64,000 nt of DNA, from positions 620,001 through 684,000 of the forward strand of contig NZ_JBEPLU010000002.1 of the NCBI RefSeq assembly GCF_040545335.1, written 5' to 3'. Position numbers and translations under genes: made by a program. The DNA comes from Phenylobacterium koreense (GTDB taxonomy: Bacteria > Pseudomonadota > Alphaproteobacteria > Caulobacterales > Caulobacteraceae). Below the pieces are notes generated by a model. That model saw only the letters and a program-made list of their open reading frames with translations. It had not been told where the DNA came from and ran no database searches. Below, one piece after another: positions 52,662 to 60,343 of this stretch (positions are counted from its first letter, which is position 1; the number at the start of each line of letters is the position of its first letter).

Positions 52662-53348
52662 TTGGTCATCCGTCAATTCCTGCCGCTCGCTGCTGGTCCG
52701 TCACAGCCGCGGCGCAACCGCTCCCCGACCGTCACCGCCGCCATCGGGCTGTCGATCGCCGTCCACGCCGCCCTCGCCGGCTACCTCGCCTTGAAGACCT
52801 GGACGCCGAAGGAGGCGCCGCCCCTGCCCGAGGGTCCGATCATGACGGTCGAGACCGTCCCCCTGGCGCCCAAGCCCCCGCCGCCGGTCGCGAACACCCA
52901 GCCCAGAGCCGTCACGCCCCGCGTCATCGACGCCCCGCTTCCACCGCCGACGAACGTCGCCCCCCTTCCGGTCGCGCCCATGCCGGCGCCGCCCCCGGCC
53001 CAGCCGATCGCGACCATCGCCCCGCCGACGCCAACACCGGCGCCCGCCCCGGTGATCGTGGCGCCCAATTGGCTGAAGCGCCCCGGCGCCAAGGAATTCG
53101 CCCGCTTCTATCCGGAAAGCGCCGCCCGCCGCGGCCTCGGCGGAACCGCCGCCATCTCCTGCCAGGTCAGCGCGGCGGGCGGCCTCAGCGGCTGCGTGGT
53201 GATACGCGAGAGCCCGGACGACCAGGGCTTCGGCGCGGCGGCCCTCCGCCTCGCGCCCTACTTCAAGATGAGCCCTATGACCCGCGACGGCCGGGCGGTC
53301 GAGGGCGGCACGGTGCAGATCCCCATCCGCTTCGACATCGGCGGCTGA
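52662..53348 (+). CDS. TonB-family energy-transducing protein
   Basis: A 228-residue inner-membrane protein spanning the periplasm. A TTG start follows GGGAGG. One N-terminal membrane helix (about 24-42, [18 protein letters not shown]) leads to a long Pro/Ala-rich region (about 50-130), then the TonB C-terminal domain with [20 protein letters not shown] and [17 protein letters not shown]. The C-terminal domain contacts the TonB box of outer-membrane receptors. No exbB or exbD is adjacent, so it is an orphan that would borrow a motor coded elsewhere. Confidence 0.9.
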   Translation: MVIRQFLPLAAGPSQPRRNRSPTVTAAIGLSIAVHAALAGYLALKTWTPKEAPPLPEGPIMTVETVPLAPKPPPPVANTQPRAVTPRVIDAPLPPPTNVAPLPVAPMPAPPPAQPIATIAPPTPTPAPAPVIVAPNWLKRPGAKEFARFYPESAARRGLGGTAAISCQVSAAGGLSGCVVIRESPDDQGFGAAALRLAPYFKMSPMTRDGRAVEGGTVQIPIRFDIGG

Positions 53349-53365
53349 GGCGCTGCTCGGCCTTC

Positions 53366-54535
53366 TCAGTAGCTCTTGGGAAGGCCGAGCACCCGTTCGG
53401 CGATGTAGTTCATCACCATCTCGCGGCTGATCGGCGCGATGCGGGCGATCATCGCCTCGCGGAAATAGCGCTCGACGTCGAATTCCTTGGCGTAGCCCAT
53501 GCCGCCATGGGCCAGCACCGCGGCCTCGCAGGCATGGAAGCCCGCCTCCCCGCCCAGGTACTTGGCCGCATTGGCCTCGGCCCCGCACTCGCGCCCGGCG
53601 TCGAACAGGGCGGCGGCCTTGAAGGCCATCAGGTTCGCCGCCTCCAGCTCGGCCCACGACTTGGCCAGCGGATGGGCCACGCCCTGGTTCTGGCCGATCG
53701 GCCGGCCGAACACGACCCGCTCCTTGGCGTAGCTGGTCGCCCGTGTCAGGGCCGCCCGGCCCAGCCCCACGGCCTCGGCGGCGAACAGCACCCGCTCCGG
53801 GTTCAGCCCTTCCAGCAGGTAGTAGAACCCACGCCCCTCCTCGCCGATCAGGTCGGCGGCGGGAACCTCGAGGTTGTCGATGAAGACGCTGTTCGACTCG
53901 ACCGCCTTGCGGCCCATCTTCGGGATCACCGTGGCGCTGATCCGGCTGCGGTCGAAGTCGGTGTAGAAGAGGCTCAGGCCCTCGGTCGCCTTGCGCACCT
54001 GATCCTTCGGCGTGGTCCGCGCGATGATCAGCATTTTGTTGGCGCGCTGGGCCATGGTCGTCCAGACCTTGCGGCCGGAGATCACGTAGCCGTCGTTGGT
54101 CCGCGTCGCTTTGGTCGTCAGGCTGGTGGTGTCCAGGCCTGAGTCCGGCTCGGTGATGCCGATGCAGATCCTGTCCTCGCCGGAGATCAGCCGCGGTATC
54201 GCCCGGTTCCTGAGCTCTTCGGCGCCAAACCTGACGATAGGCATGGGTCCGAAGATGTTCAGATGCATGGCGCTGGCCCCGGAAAACCCGGCTCCGGACT
54301 GCGCCACCGCCTGCATCACCAGCGCCGCCTCGGTGAGCCCCAGCCCCGCCCCGCCAAGCTCGGTCGGCATGGCCGTCCCGAGCCAGCCGCCCTGCGCCAT
54401 CGCCTCGACGAAGGCTTCGGGAAATTCGCCGGTCTCGTCGGTCCGCCGCCAATAGTCGGCGTCGAAGCCGGCGCAGAGGCGGGTCACGCTTTCGACGATG
54501 GCTTCCTGGTCATCGGTCAGCCAGAACCCGCTCAT
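53366..54535 (-). CDS. Acyl-CoA dehydrogenase
   Basis: FAD enzyme of 389 residues that makes a 2,3-double bond in acyl-CoAs. The ATG at 54535 is preceded by TAGGAGGCGGC. Features: CIGITEPDSGLDTTSLTTKA (flavin-contacting region), GRKVWTTMAQRANKML, FGRPIGQNQGVAHPLA and AVLAHGGMGYAKEFDVERYF near the end. Substrate chain length cannot be told; the LDT-containing middle resembles members acting on short or unusual acyl-CoAs. It follows the ThiO-like gene by only 8 bp on the same strand, so they may be one operon. Confidence 0.93.
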   Translation of the reverse strand: MSGFWLTDDQEAIVESVTRLCAGFDADYWRRTDETGEFPEAFVEAMAQGGWLGTAMPTELGGAGLGLTEAALVMQAVAQSGAGFSGASAMHLNIFGPMPIVRFGAEELRNRAIPRLISGEDRICIGITEPDSGLDTTSLTTKATRTNDGYVISGRKVWTTMAQRANKMLIIARTTPKDQVRKATEGLSLFYTDFDRSRISATVIPKMGRKAVESNSVFIDNLEVPAADLIGEEGRGFYYLLEGLNPERVLFAAEAVGLGRAALTRATSYAKERVVFGRPIGQNQGVAHPLAKSWAELEAANLMAFKAAALFDAGRECGAEANAAKYLGGEAGFHACEAAVLAHGGMGYAKEFDVERYFREAMIARIAPISREMVMNYIAERVLGLPKSY

Positions 54536-54543
54536 GCCGCCTC

Positions 54544-55575
54544 CTAGGTCTGGCTGAATCTCCCCGGACTCAGCCGTTCGGCAAAGGGACCAGCCTCCCC
54601 TTCCGTCACGCAAGCCACGATCAGGCGCGCCACCAGGGGCGCGAGCAGCCAGCCGTTGCGCCGCGCCCCGGTCGCCAGCAGGACGCCATGGTGCCGCCCC
54701 CGACCGACCAGCGGCAAGCCGTCGGGCGTGGCCGCGCGCACGCCGGTCCGGGCCGTGAACTTCGCCTTGGCCAGGGCCGGAAACAGCCGCCCGCCAGCCG
54801 CCCGCAGACGCTCGACCTCGGCCGGCTCGATGGCCAGGTCCGCGACGCCCGCCTGCATGGTCGCCCCGACGCTTGTCCCGGCCGGCGCCCCGGTGACATA
54901 GGCCCCGGGCCCGCGCACGACGACACCCTCATAGATCTGGTCGCCGGTGCGGAGGATGTGGCCCTTGATCGGAGTCAGCAGGTCCAGTTCCGGCGCGACC
55001 ACCGCCAGGTCGCGGCCGGCGCCAGTGGCGATCACCAGCCGCTCACCGCCCTCGAAGCCCGTGGCCTGAGCCTGCCGGAACTGCACCCCGGCCGCCTCCG
55101 CCGCCTTGCGCAGGCCGGCCAGCGTCGCTCCAGCCTCGATCCGCCAGTCCTCGCGGACCAGCAGGCCGCGCCCCAGCGCGGGGTCGAGGCCCGGCGCCAA
55201 GCCGCCCAGCGCCCGCCGCTCGAGCTCAGCCGGATGCACGCCCAGGCCCAGCAGGTTCTGCTTCACCCCGCCCAGAAAGTCCGCGTCGCCCACCGCCACC
55301 GCGCCAGAACGGTCGACGGAAAGTCCCGCCCGCGCCTCCAGCGCCGGCCAGAGGTCGCGCGCAGCGGTCAGGATGTCGAAGTGCGGGGAGGCATGGGCGT
55401 CCAGCACCGCCTCGAAGGCGGGCGCCAGCATGCCCGCGGCGACGCCCGAGGCGCTGGCCGCGGGCGCGCCCGGGTCGAACACGGTAACCTCCGCCCCGGC
55501 GTCGGCCAGGGCGAGGGCCGTGGTCAATCCCAGCGCGCCGGCGCCGGCCACGGTGATCTTGGGGCCTTTGCTCAT
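54544..55575 (-). CDS. FAD-dependent amino-acid oxidase, ThiO/DAO-like
   Basis: A 343-residue flavoenzyme of the D-amino-acid-oxidase fold. The dinucleotide-binding VAGAGALGLTTALALADAGAE is followed by SGVAAGMLAP, the middle WRIEAGATLAGLRKAAE, LTPIKGHILRT and the closing GLPLVGRGRHHGVLLATGARRNGWLLAP. Glycine oxidase ThiO makes dehydroglycine for thiamine synthesis; no other thi genes are here, so assignment to ThiO is only by resemblance. The next gene (ABC permease) lies 30 bp upstream on the same strand, so it may belong to the ABC-2 exporter transcript. Confidence 0.88.
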   Translation of the reverse strand: MSKGPKITVAGAGALGLTTALALADAGAEVTVFDPGAPAASASGVAAGMLAPAFEAVLDAHASPHFDILTAARDLWPALEARAGLSVDRSGAVAVGDADFLGGVKQNLLGLGVHPAELERRALGGLAPGLDPALGRGLLVREDWRIEAGATLAGLRKAAEAAGVQFRQAQATGFEGGERLVIATGAGRDLAVVAPELDLLTPIKGHILRTGDQIYEGVVVRGPGAYVTGAPAGTSVGATMQAGVADLAIEPAEVERLRAAGGRLFPALAKAKFTARTGVRAATPDGLPLVGRGRHHGVLLATGARRNGWLLAPLVARLIVACVTEGEAGPFAERLSPGRFSQT

Positions 55576-55605
55576 GGCCCTAACGAGCGGGCTTCGCGCC
55601 CAAAA

Positions 55606-56382
55606 TCAAGCGCCGAACGCACCGCGTCGATAGCGTCGCAGTCCGAAATGAAACAGCGCAGCGGCGATCGCCGCATAGGCGCCGGCCGCCGCGACCACCA
55701 TGGCGAGCCGTCCAAGGCTGGGCGAGCGCAGCATCTCCACCGGCGCCATCACCACGAAGCCGGCGGGCAGGATGGTGAAGGCCGCCACCTTCACCATGCC
55801 CTGGTGGATCGAGCCGGGGAAGGTCGAGAGTAGCAGGGTGAAGTCCGTAAGGTCGCGGGCGAAACTACGTGCGCCGGCGATCCAGAAGGCCATGCTGGCG
55901 AACGAGATCGCCGCCGAAACATAAACCGTCGTTCCAGCCGCGATCGCCACCACGACCAGCGGGATCTCGGCGACCGACAGATGCGCGAAGACGGTCAATA
56001 TTACTCCCCCGACTGCAAGATCGGCCCAGGCGGAGGCTATGCTCTCACGGGCCAGGAGGCGCGAGATGACCCCCTTGGGCTGAGTCAACAGAGCGTCGAG
56101 GTCGCCCCGCAGGATGGTGGCCGCCATGTCTCGATAACCGCCTGCCAGGGAGCCCGAGGTCCCGATGACGCACATGCTCAAGCCGAGCAAAAGCGCCACA
56201 TCCTCCTGCCCCCAGCCGCCCACGCTGCGAAATCCGGCGAAGAACAGCGCCCAGATGCCGAGGAACACCACGTCGTTCAGCAGCATGCCTGCAACCTGCA
56301 GGGCGAAGTTCCCCCTGTCGGCGAAGGACATGCGCACCGAAGCTGCGGCCTCGGCGGCGTAGAGGCCAACCAGGCCGCGCAT
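55606..56382 (-). CDS. ABC-2-type exporter permease (DUF990-like) 1
   Basis: Inner-membrane subunit of 258 residues with about six hydrophobic segments. GNFALQVAGMLLNDVVFLGIWALFF and RDMAATILRGDLDALLTQP, the latter an amphipathic coupling helix, are typical of this exporter family. Its ATG overlaps the stop of the second permease gene by one base (TGATG), so the two permeases are translationally coupled and probably form a heterodimer. Confidence 0.9.
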   Translation of the reverse strand: MRGLVGLYAAEAAASVRMSFADRGNFALQVAGMLLNDVVFLGIWALFFAGFRSVGGWGQEDVALLLGLSMCVIGTSGSLAGGYRDMAATILRGDLDALLTQPKGVISRLLARESIASAWADLAVGGVILTVFAHLSVAEIPLVVVAIAAGTTVYVSAAISFASMAFWIAGARSFARDLTDFTLLLSTFPGSIHQGMVKVAAFTILPAGFVVMAPVEMLRSPSLGRLAMVVAAAGAYAAIAAALFHFGLRRYRRGAFGA

Positions 56383-57218
56383 CACACCCCTCCCCGCGTC
56401 AGCACCTTGGCCAGGCCGGCCCGCCAGAGCAGGCGGCAGGCGCCGGTCAGGACCAGCATCCATAGCACCTGCCAACCCGCCCCAATGGCGGCGTGCGACA
56501 AGGTGGGTTCGATGACCAGCGACGCCGGCCAGTAGAGATGCGCGGCGAAGGGGCTCGCCTCCGCGACCCGCTGCATGACGTCAGGATAGAGCGTGACCGG
56601 CGCATAGAGCCCGCCGAGCAGGAACATCAGCTTCTGGATGACGAGCTGAAACGGCAGCACCCGCCGCGCCCAGAAGGCCGCCAGGCCCGCCAGCATGTAG
56701 AGCAGCACCCCGACCGCTACACCGAGCACGCCCACCACGGGCAGAAGCGCGAACGCCATCGGCTCAGGCCACGGCCGGCCGGACGCGGCCAGCAGGACAA
56801 TGGCCGTCGCGCCGAGCGCGCTCAGCCGCACGAGCCCCGCCCCCATGCTCTGGGCGAACACCTGGGCCAGATAGGACTTCGGCCGCAGCAGATAGGGCTC
56901 CAGTCCGCCCGAGCGGATGTCGTCCTCCAGCCGCAGATGCGCCGCCGGCAACGACAGGGTCACCCACTCGGTCACGCCGATATAGAGCGCAAAGCCGCCG
57001 GCCGGCACCGCATGGGCCAGGGTTCCGGGCAATCGCTCGGCCGCCACCTTGTCCCAAAGGGCCGATAGAGTCGCCAGCAGCAGCGTGTAGAAGAGGCACC
57101 GCCCAACCAGCACCGGCCAGCCGGCCAGAGTCTGGCCCGCGCCGATCCGGACCGCGGCCAGCATCGCACCGCCGCCGCGCCTGGCCTCAACGGCGGTCGG
57201 GATTGGCGTAGATGTCAT
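56382..57218 (-). CDS. ABC-2-type exporter permease (DUF990-like) 2
   Basis: A 278-residue membrane protein paired with the permease downstream. About six hydrophobic segments are present. Its coupling helix is LRLEDDIRSGGLEPYLLRPKS, the usual counterpart in these heterodimers. The first ATG at 57218 overlaps the ATPase gene by 32 bp; a start at 57164 (MLAAVRIGAG) is an alternative. Substrate of the exporter is unknown. Confidence 0.88.
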   Translation of the reverse strand: MTSTPIPTAVEARRGGGAMLAAVRIGAGQTLAGWPVLVGRCLFYTLLLATLSALWDKVAAERLPGTLAHAVPAGGFALYIGVTEWVTLSLPAAHLRLEDDIRSGGLEPYLLRPKSYLAQVFAQSMGAGLVRLSALGATAIVLLAASGRPWPEPMAFALLPVVGVLGVAVGVLLYMLAGLAAFWARRVLPFQLVIQKLMFLLGGLYAPVTLYPDVMQRVAEASPFAAHLYWPASLVIEPTLSHAAIGAGWQVLWMLVLTGACRLLWRAGLAKVLTRGGV

Positions 57219-58167
57219 GGATCACCTCCTCCATCGGAGGGTCTTCGATGGTCACGTCCTCGACCCCACCCTGGGCGAAGGCCGCGGCGATGACCTGCTC
57301 GATGCGTATGGCCGCGGTGTCGACCTCCAGCACGGTCGTATGCTGCGCCGAGGGCCGGCGGACGACACCCGGCAAATCGAGGCCCAGGCTCGGCGCCGAC
57401 GACTGCAGCGTCACGACCTTCCGTCCCAGGAACCGCCGGCGAAGCTGGTCGGTAGGCTGGTCCACCACGATCCGCCCCTGGTTCACCACGATGACCCGTT
57501 CGCACACCAGCTCGATGTCCCGGGTGTCGTGCGAGGTCAGGGCGACCGTCAGACCATGATCGCGCGCATGCTCGCGCACGAAGTCGCGGATCGCCGCCTT
57601 GGCGGTCACGTCGAGGCCGATGGTCGGCTCGTCGAGGAACAGCAGTTCCGGCCCGTGCAGCAGGCTCGCGGCGATCTCGCATCGCATCCGCTGGCCCAGC
57701 GACATCCGATGCACCGGCTGATCCATCAGTTCGCGCAGGGCGAAACGCTCGCCGAGCTCACCGAGCCGACGGGCGAACACCGCTTCGTCCTGGTCGTAGA
57801 TACGCCGCAGCAGTTCGAACGAGTCCCGCGCCGGCAGTTCGCCCCAGAGCTGGGATCGTTGGCCGAACACCACGCCGATCCGATAGCTCAGCGCCTTGCG
57901 CTCGCGCCAGGGCGTCAGGCCCAGAACCTGCGCCTCGCCCGCCGTCGGCTCCAGCACGCCCGACAGCATCTTCAAGGTAGTGGACTTGCCGGCTCCGTTG
58001 GGACCGATGATCGCCACGCGTTCGCCGGGCGCGATGTCGAAGGACACCCCATCGACCGCGTCGATCACAACCTGCTTCGATGAGAACGCGCCGGCCAGCC
58101 CGCGGCCGCGCTTGGCGTAGCTATAGCGCTTGCGAAGGTTCCGGACGGTGATGGCGGCGATCGACAT
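57187..58167 (-). CDS. ABC exporter ATP-binding protein
   Basis: A 326-residue ATPase heading the exporter operon. Walker A IGPNGAGKSTTLKML, Q-loop VFGQRSQLWGELP, a signature in the variant form MSLGQRMRCEIA, Walker B LLFLDEPTIGLD and switch histidine in LTSHDTRDI are all present. The Gln-Leu-Trp-Gly Q-loop context is typical of the DUF990-linked group. A C-terminal domain of about 90 residues follows. It lies downstream of a 10-bp inverted repeat (58210-58258) that might be an operator. Confidence 0.93.
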   Translation of the reverse strand: MSIAAITVRNLRKRYSYAKRGRGLAGAFSSKQVVIDAVDGVSFDIAPGERVAIIGPNGAGKSTTLKMLSGVLEPTAGEAQVLGLTPWRERKALSYRIGVVFGQRSQLWGELPARDSFELLRRIYDQDEAVFARRLGELGERFALRELMDQPVHRMSLGQRMRCEIAASLLHGPELLFLDEPTIGLDVTAKAAIRDFVREHARDHGLTVALTSHDTRDIELVCERVIVVNQGRIVVDQPTDQLRRRFLGRKVVTLQSSAPSLGLDLPGVVRRPSAQHTTVLEVDTAAIRIEQVIAAAFAQGGVEDVTIEDPPMEEVIHDIYANPDRR

Positions 58168-58209
58168 GGCGGGAGCTCGGAGGGGAGGCTTGGAGGGCAG
58201 GTTCTAGGC

Positions 58210-58258
58210 ATGCGCAATTGGTCGGGCACGGATAAGCGAGCCCTTTGAAATTGCGCAT
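58210..58258 (-). repeat. Ten-bp perfect inverted repeat upstream of the ABC exporter
   Basis: ATGCGCAATT (58210-58219) and AATTGCGCAT (58249-58258), 29 bp apart, 43 bp upstream of the ATPase start. Arms are perfect, AT-richer than the surroundings and spaced about four helical turns centre to centre, which suits a looping or two-site operator. No adjacent regulator is known. Confidence 0.5.
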
Positions 58259-58396
58259 CTGCCAAGCCTGCGTGGCCATAGCTCTCACATCCAACCGCCG
58301 CGAACGCGTTCGCGGAACGGGGGTAGCTGTACTTTGAGTTGATGACGATGGCAACCGCCGCCCTCTCCCTTGCGGGAGAAGGGCGACAGCCGAACC

Positions 58397-59527
58397 TCAC
58401 TCGGCGGCGATCGAGATCGCCTTGGTGGAGCGGTCCTTGAAGTTGATCTCCTGGAGGTACTTGATCCCCTCCTCAGCGATGTCGTCGCCGACCATCTTCT
58501 CGCCCTCGGCCTTGAGCTCCTCCATGTCGACATAGGTCGCGTAGAAGGCCCGGGTCCGCTCGGTGATGAGGCCTGCATTGAACAGCGTCTTGATCAGCAC
58601 CCGGAAGATGTTGGTCTGACTCTTCAAGCGTTCACGGCGCGCATCGTCGTTCTGGATGATGGCCCGGACCTCGGACTGCACCCTCTCCGGATCGAGCCCG
58701 AAATCGCGATAGACCCCGGCCTGCTGGACCGGCGACCCCATGTTGAACAGCAGCGACTGGAAGCAGTGCGCGGCCCAATCCTCGACGAGATGGCGCTCGT
58801 CCTCGGTCATCTTCGGGATGGTCCGGTCGGCCCAGATCTTCCCGAACTTGTGGTGGAAGGCCTCGTCCGTCATCACGAGCTGGAACAGCTTCTTGGCCAA
58901 CGGGTCGCGATTGTACTGGAAGCCGTTGGCGAAGGCGCCCATGGCCAGGCCCTCGACCAGCATCTGCATACCGATGATCTTCTTGTAGACCTCGGGCGCG
59001 GAGATGATGTCGACCAGCAGCTTCTGCAGCACCTGGCCACAGGGCCGCGGCCGGCCCCAGCGGGCCTTGATGTACTTGGCGAAGGCGGTGACGTGGCGCG
59101 CCTCTTCGCGCGTCTGGTTGGCGGCGTATTCCTGCGCGCCCTGGTCCTTCAGCACGTGACAGAGGCTGGCCGAGAGGTTCAGCGCGCCCTGCTCGCCGTG
59201 CAGGATCGATGAGAAGTTCCACAAGGCCATCTCATTGATGAACTTGGCCTTCTGGCCGGTCTTCTCCAGATGGTCGAGAACATACGGGACGCCCAGGCTC
59301 ATGATCTGGTCGTCGGGGAGCAGCGGCTCGTTCGCCATGTCCCAGGGCGTGGAGAAGTCGATGTACTTGGTGTCCAGCGGATCCCAGAAATGGTCGTGGG
59401 TCGCCGAGATGATCTTGTCGAACGCGGTCGAGCGGGCGTTGTAGCGGTCCAGTTCGAGCATGGACTCGAAGTCGTCCGGCGCCACCGCGTCGTACATCAC
59501 GTCCTTGGTAATGTTGCCGTCGGCCAT
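58397..59527 (-). CDS. Ferritin-like diiron-carboxylate protein, R2/oxygenase type
   Basis: A soluble protein of 376 residues. The ATG at 59527 follows GGGAGG by seven bases. The ligand set of a diiron four-helix bundle is complete: Glu112 (HGEQGA), Glu142 with His145 (EEARH), Glu192 (LVEGLA) and Glu222 with His225 (DEAFHH). Spacings (30 residues within each pair) resemble ribonucleotide-reductase R2 and bacterial monooxygenase subunits more than ferritin or rubrerythrin. I do not recognise a named family. It is probably an oxygenase or oxidase; no reductase or ferredoxin gene is adjacent. It follows a TetR gene by 65 bp on the same strand. Confidence 0.85.
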   Translation of the reverse strand: MADGNITKDVMYDAVAPDDFESMLELDRYNARSTAFDKIISATHDHFWDPLDTKYIDFSTPWDMANEPLLPDDQIMSLGVPYVLDHLEKTGQKAKFINEMALWNFSSILHGEQGALNLSASLCHVLKDQGAQEYAANQTREEARHVTAFAKYIKARWGRPRPCGQVLQKLLVDIISAPEVYKKIIGMQMLVEGLAMGAFANGFQYNRDPLAKKLFQLVMTDEAFHHKFGKIWADRTIPKMTEDERHLVEDWAAHCFQSLLFNMGSPVQQAGVYRDFGLDPERVQSEVRAIIQNDDARRERLKSQTNIFRVLIKTLFNAGLITERTRAFYATYVDMEELKAEGEKMVGDDIAEEGIKYLQEINFKDRSTKAISIAAE

Positions 59528-59592
59528 ACCGGTTCCTCCCATGGGCCTTTTTGGGGAGGATCAGCCCGTGAACGTCGTTTGGATAGCGATGT

Positions 59593-60186
59593 TCACCTAG
59601 GCCGGAAAAGCGCCTCCAGTCCCTGGATGATGTCGTCCATCAGCCGCGCTGAAGCCTCACCGCCGTTGGGCCCGGCCAGCGAGGCCGCGCCATGGCCGCA
59701 GGCGAACACCGCCAGCGCGACCTTCTGGATGACCTCGGGGTCGGCGCCCTGCTGAGTGGGCGAAAGGGCGATCGCCGCCTTCAGCACGCCGAACGCGCCT
59801 TCCCGCGCGGCCTCGACCTCGGGGCACATCAGGTCGGGATCGAACATCAGTTCGTAGAGCGCCGGCTGGGCACGCGCGAAACTGAAATAGGCGAGAGCCG
59901 AGGTGCGGATCGGCGTGGCGCCCGGCCCCGGCTTCATCGCCTCGCGCAGGATCTCCTCGAGTTCACGGAAGCCGTTGGCCGCCAGTTCGGCCAGCAAGGC
60001 GCTCTTGGAGGCGTAGTGATGATAGACCGAGCCAGGGGCGATGCCGGCTCGGGCGGCCAGCGCCCGCAGGCTCAGTTCCGAGAGGCCGCCCGTTTCCAGC
60101 AGCGCGCGGGCCTCGGTCAGCAACTGGCTGCGGAGGTTGCCGACGTGATAGGGGCGCCGGCGCATGGCCGCCTCGGCCCAGGACAT
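59593..60186 (-). CDS. TetR/AcrR-family transcriptional regulator
   Basis: A 197-residue dimeric repressor. The helix-turn-helix is clear: LLTEARALLETGGLSELSLR, AARAGIAPGSVYHHYASKSALLAEL. The C-terminal ligand-binding domain (about 70-197) carries FARAQPALYELMFDPDLM, matching the common TetR_C/WHG-type ligand domain. It lies 65 bp upstream of the diiron gene, so both may share a promoter, and it has a palindrome in front of it (60262-60276), suggesting self-repression relieved by a small molecule. Confidence 0.93.
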   Translation of the reverse strand: MSWAEAAMRRRPYHVGNLRSQLLTEARALLETGGLSELSLRALAARAGIAPGSVYHHYASKSALLAELAANGFRELEEILREAMKPGPGATPIRTSALAYFSFARAQPALYELMFDPDLMCPEVEAAREGAFGVLKAAIALSPTQQGADPEVIQKVALAVFACGHGAASLAGPNGGEASARLMDDIIQGLEALFRPR

Positions 60187-60261
60187 TACGCGTCCCCCGC
60201 CGCGTTTCGTTGGTCGTCGCCGATCCTTCGAGTCATGCAGGCCTCCCGTTGAAGAAACAAT

Positions 60262-60276
60262 GTTCCCAAGGGGAAC
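60262..60276. promoter_or_regulatory. Candidate TetR operator
   Basis: GTTCCC-AAG-GGGAAC is a perfect six-base inverted repeat about 76 bp upstream of the TetR start, flanked by imperfect ACAA/TTGT arms. Its length and position fit an autoregulatory TetR-family site. Confidence 0.45.
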
Positions 60277-60343
60277 GCCTTGTCGAGCGGCGCGGCCCGG
60301 GGCGGCGATATTATCGCCGCCCCTTTTCCGATCGCGCCTCGCC

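Noticed and set aside
54544..55575. Thiamine biosynthesis locus suggested by the ThiO-like oxidase
   Set aside because: No thiC, thiG, thiS or thiE is nearby; only family resemblance supports ThiO.
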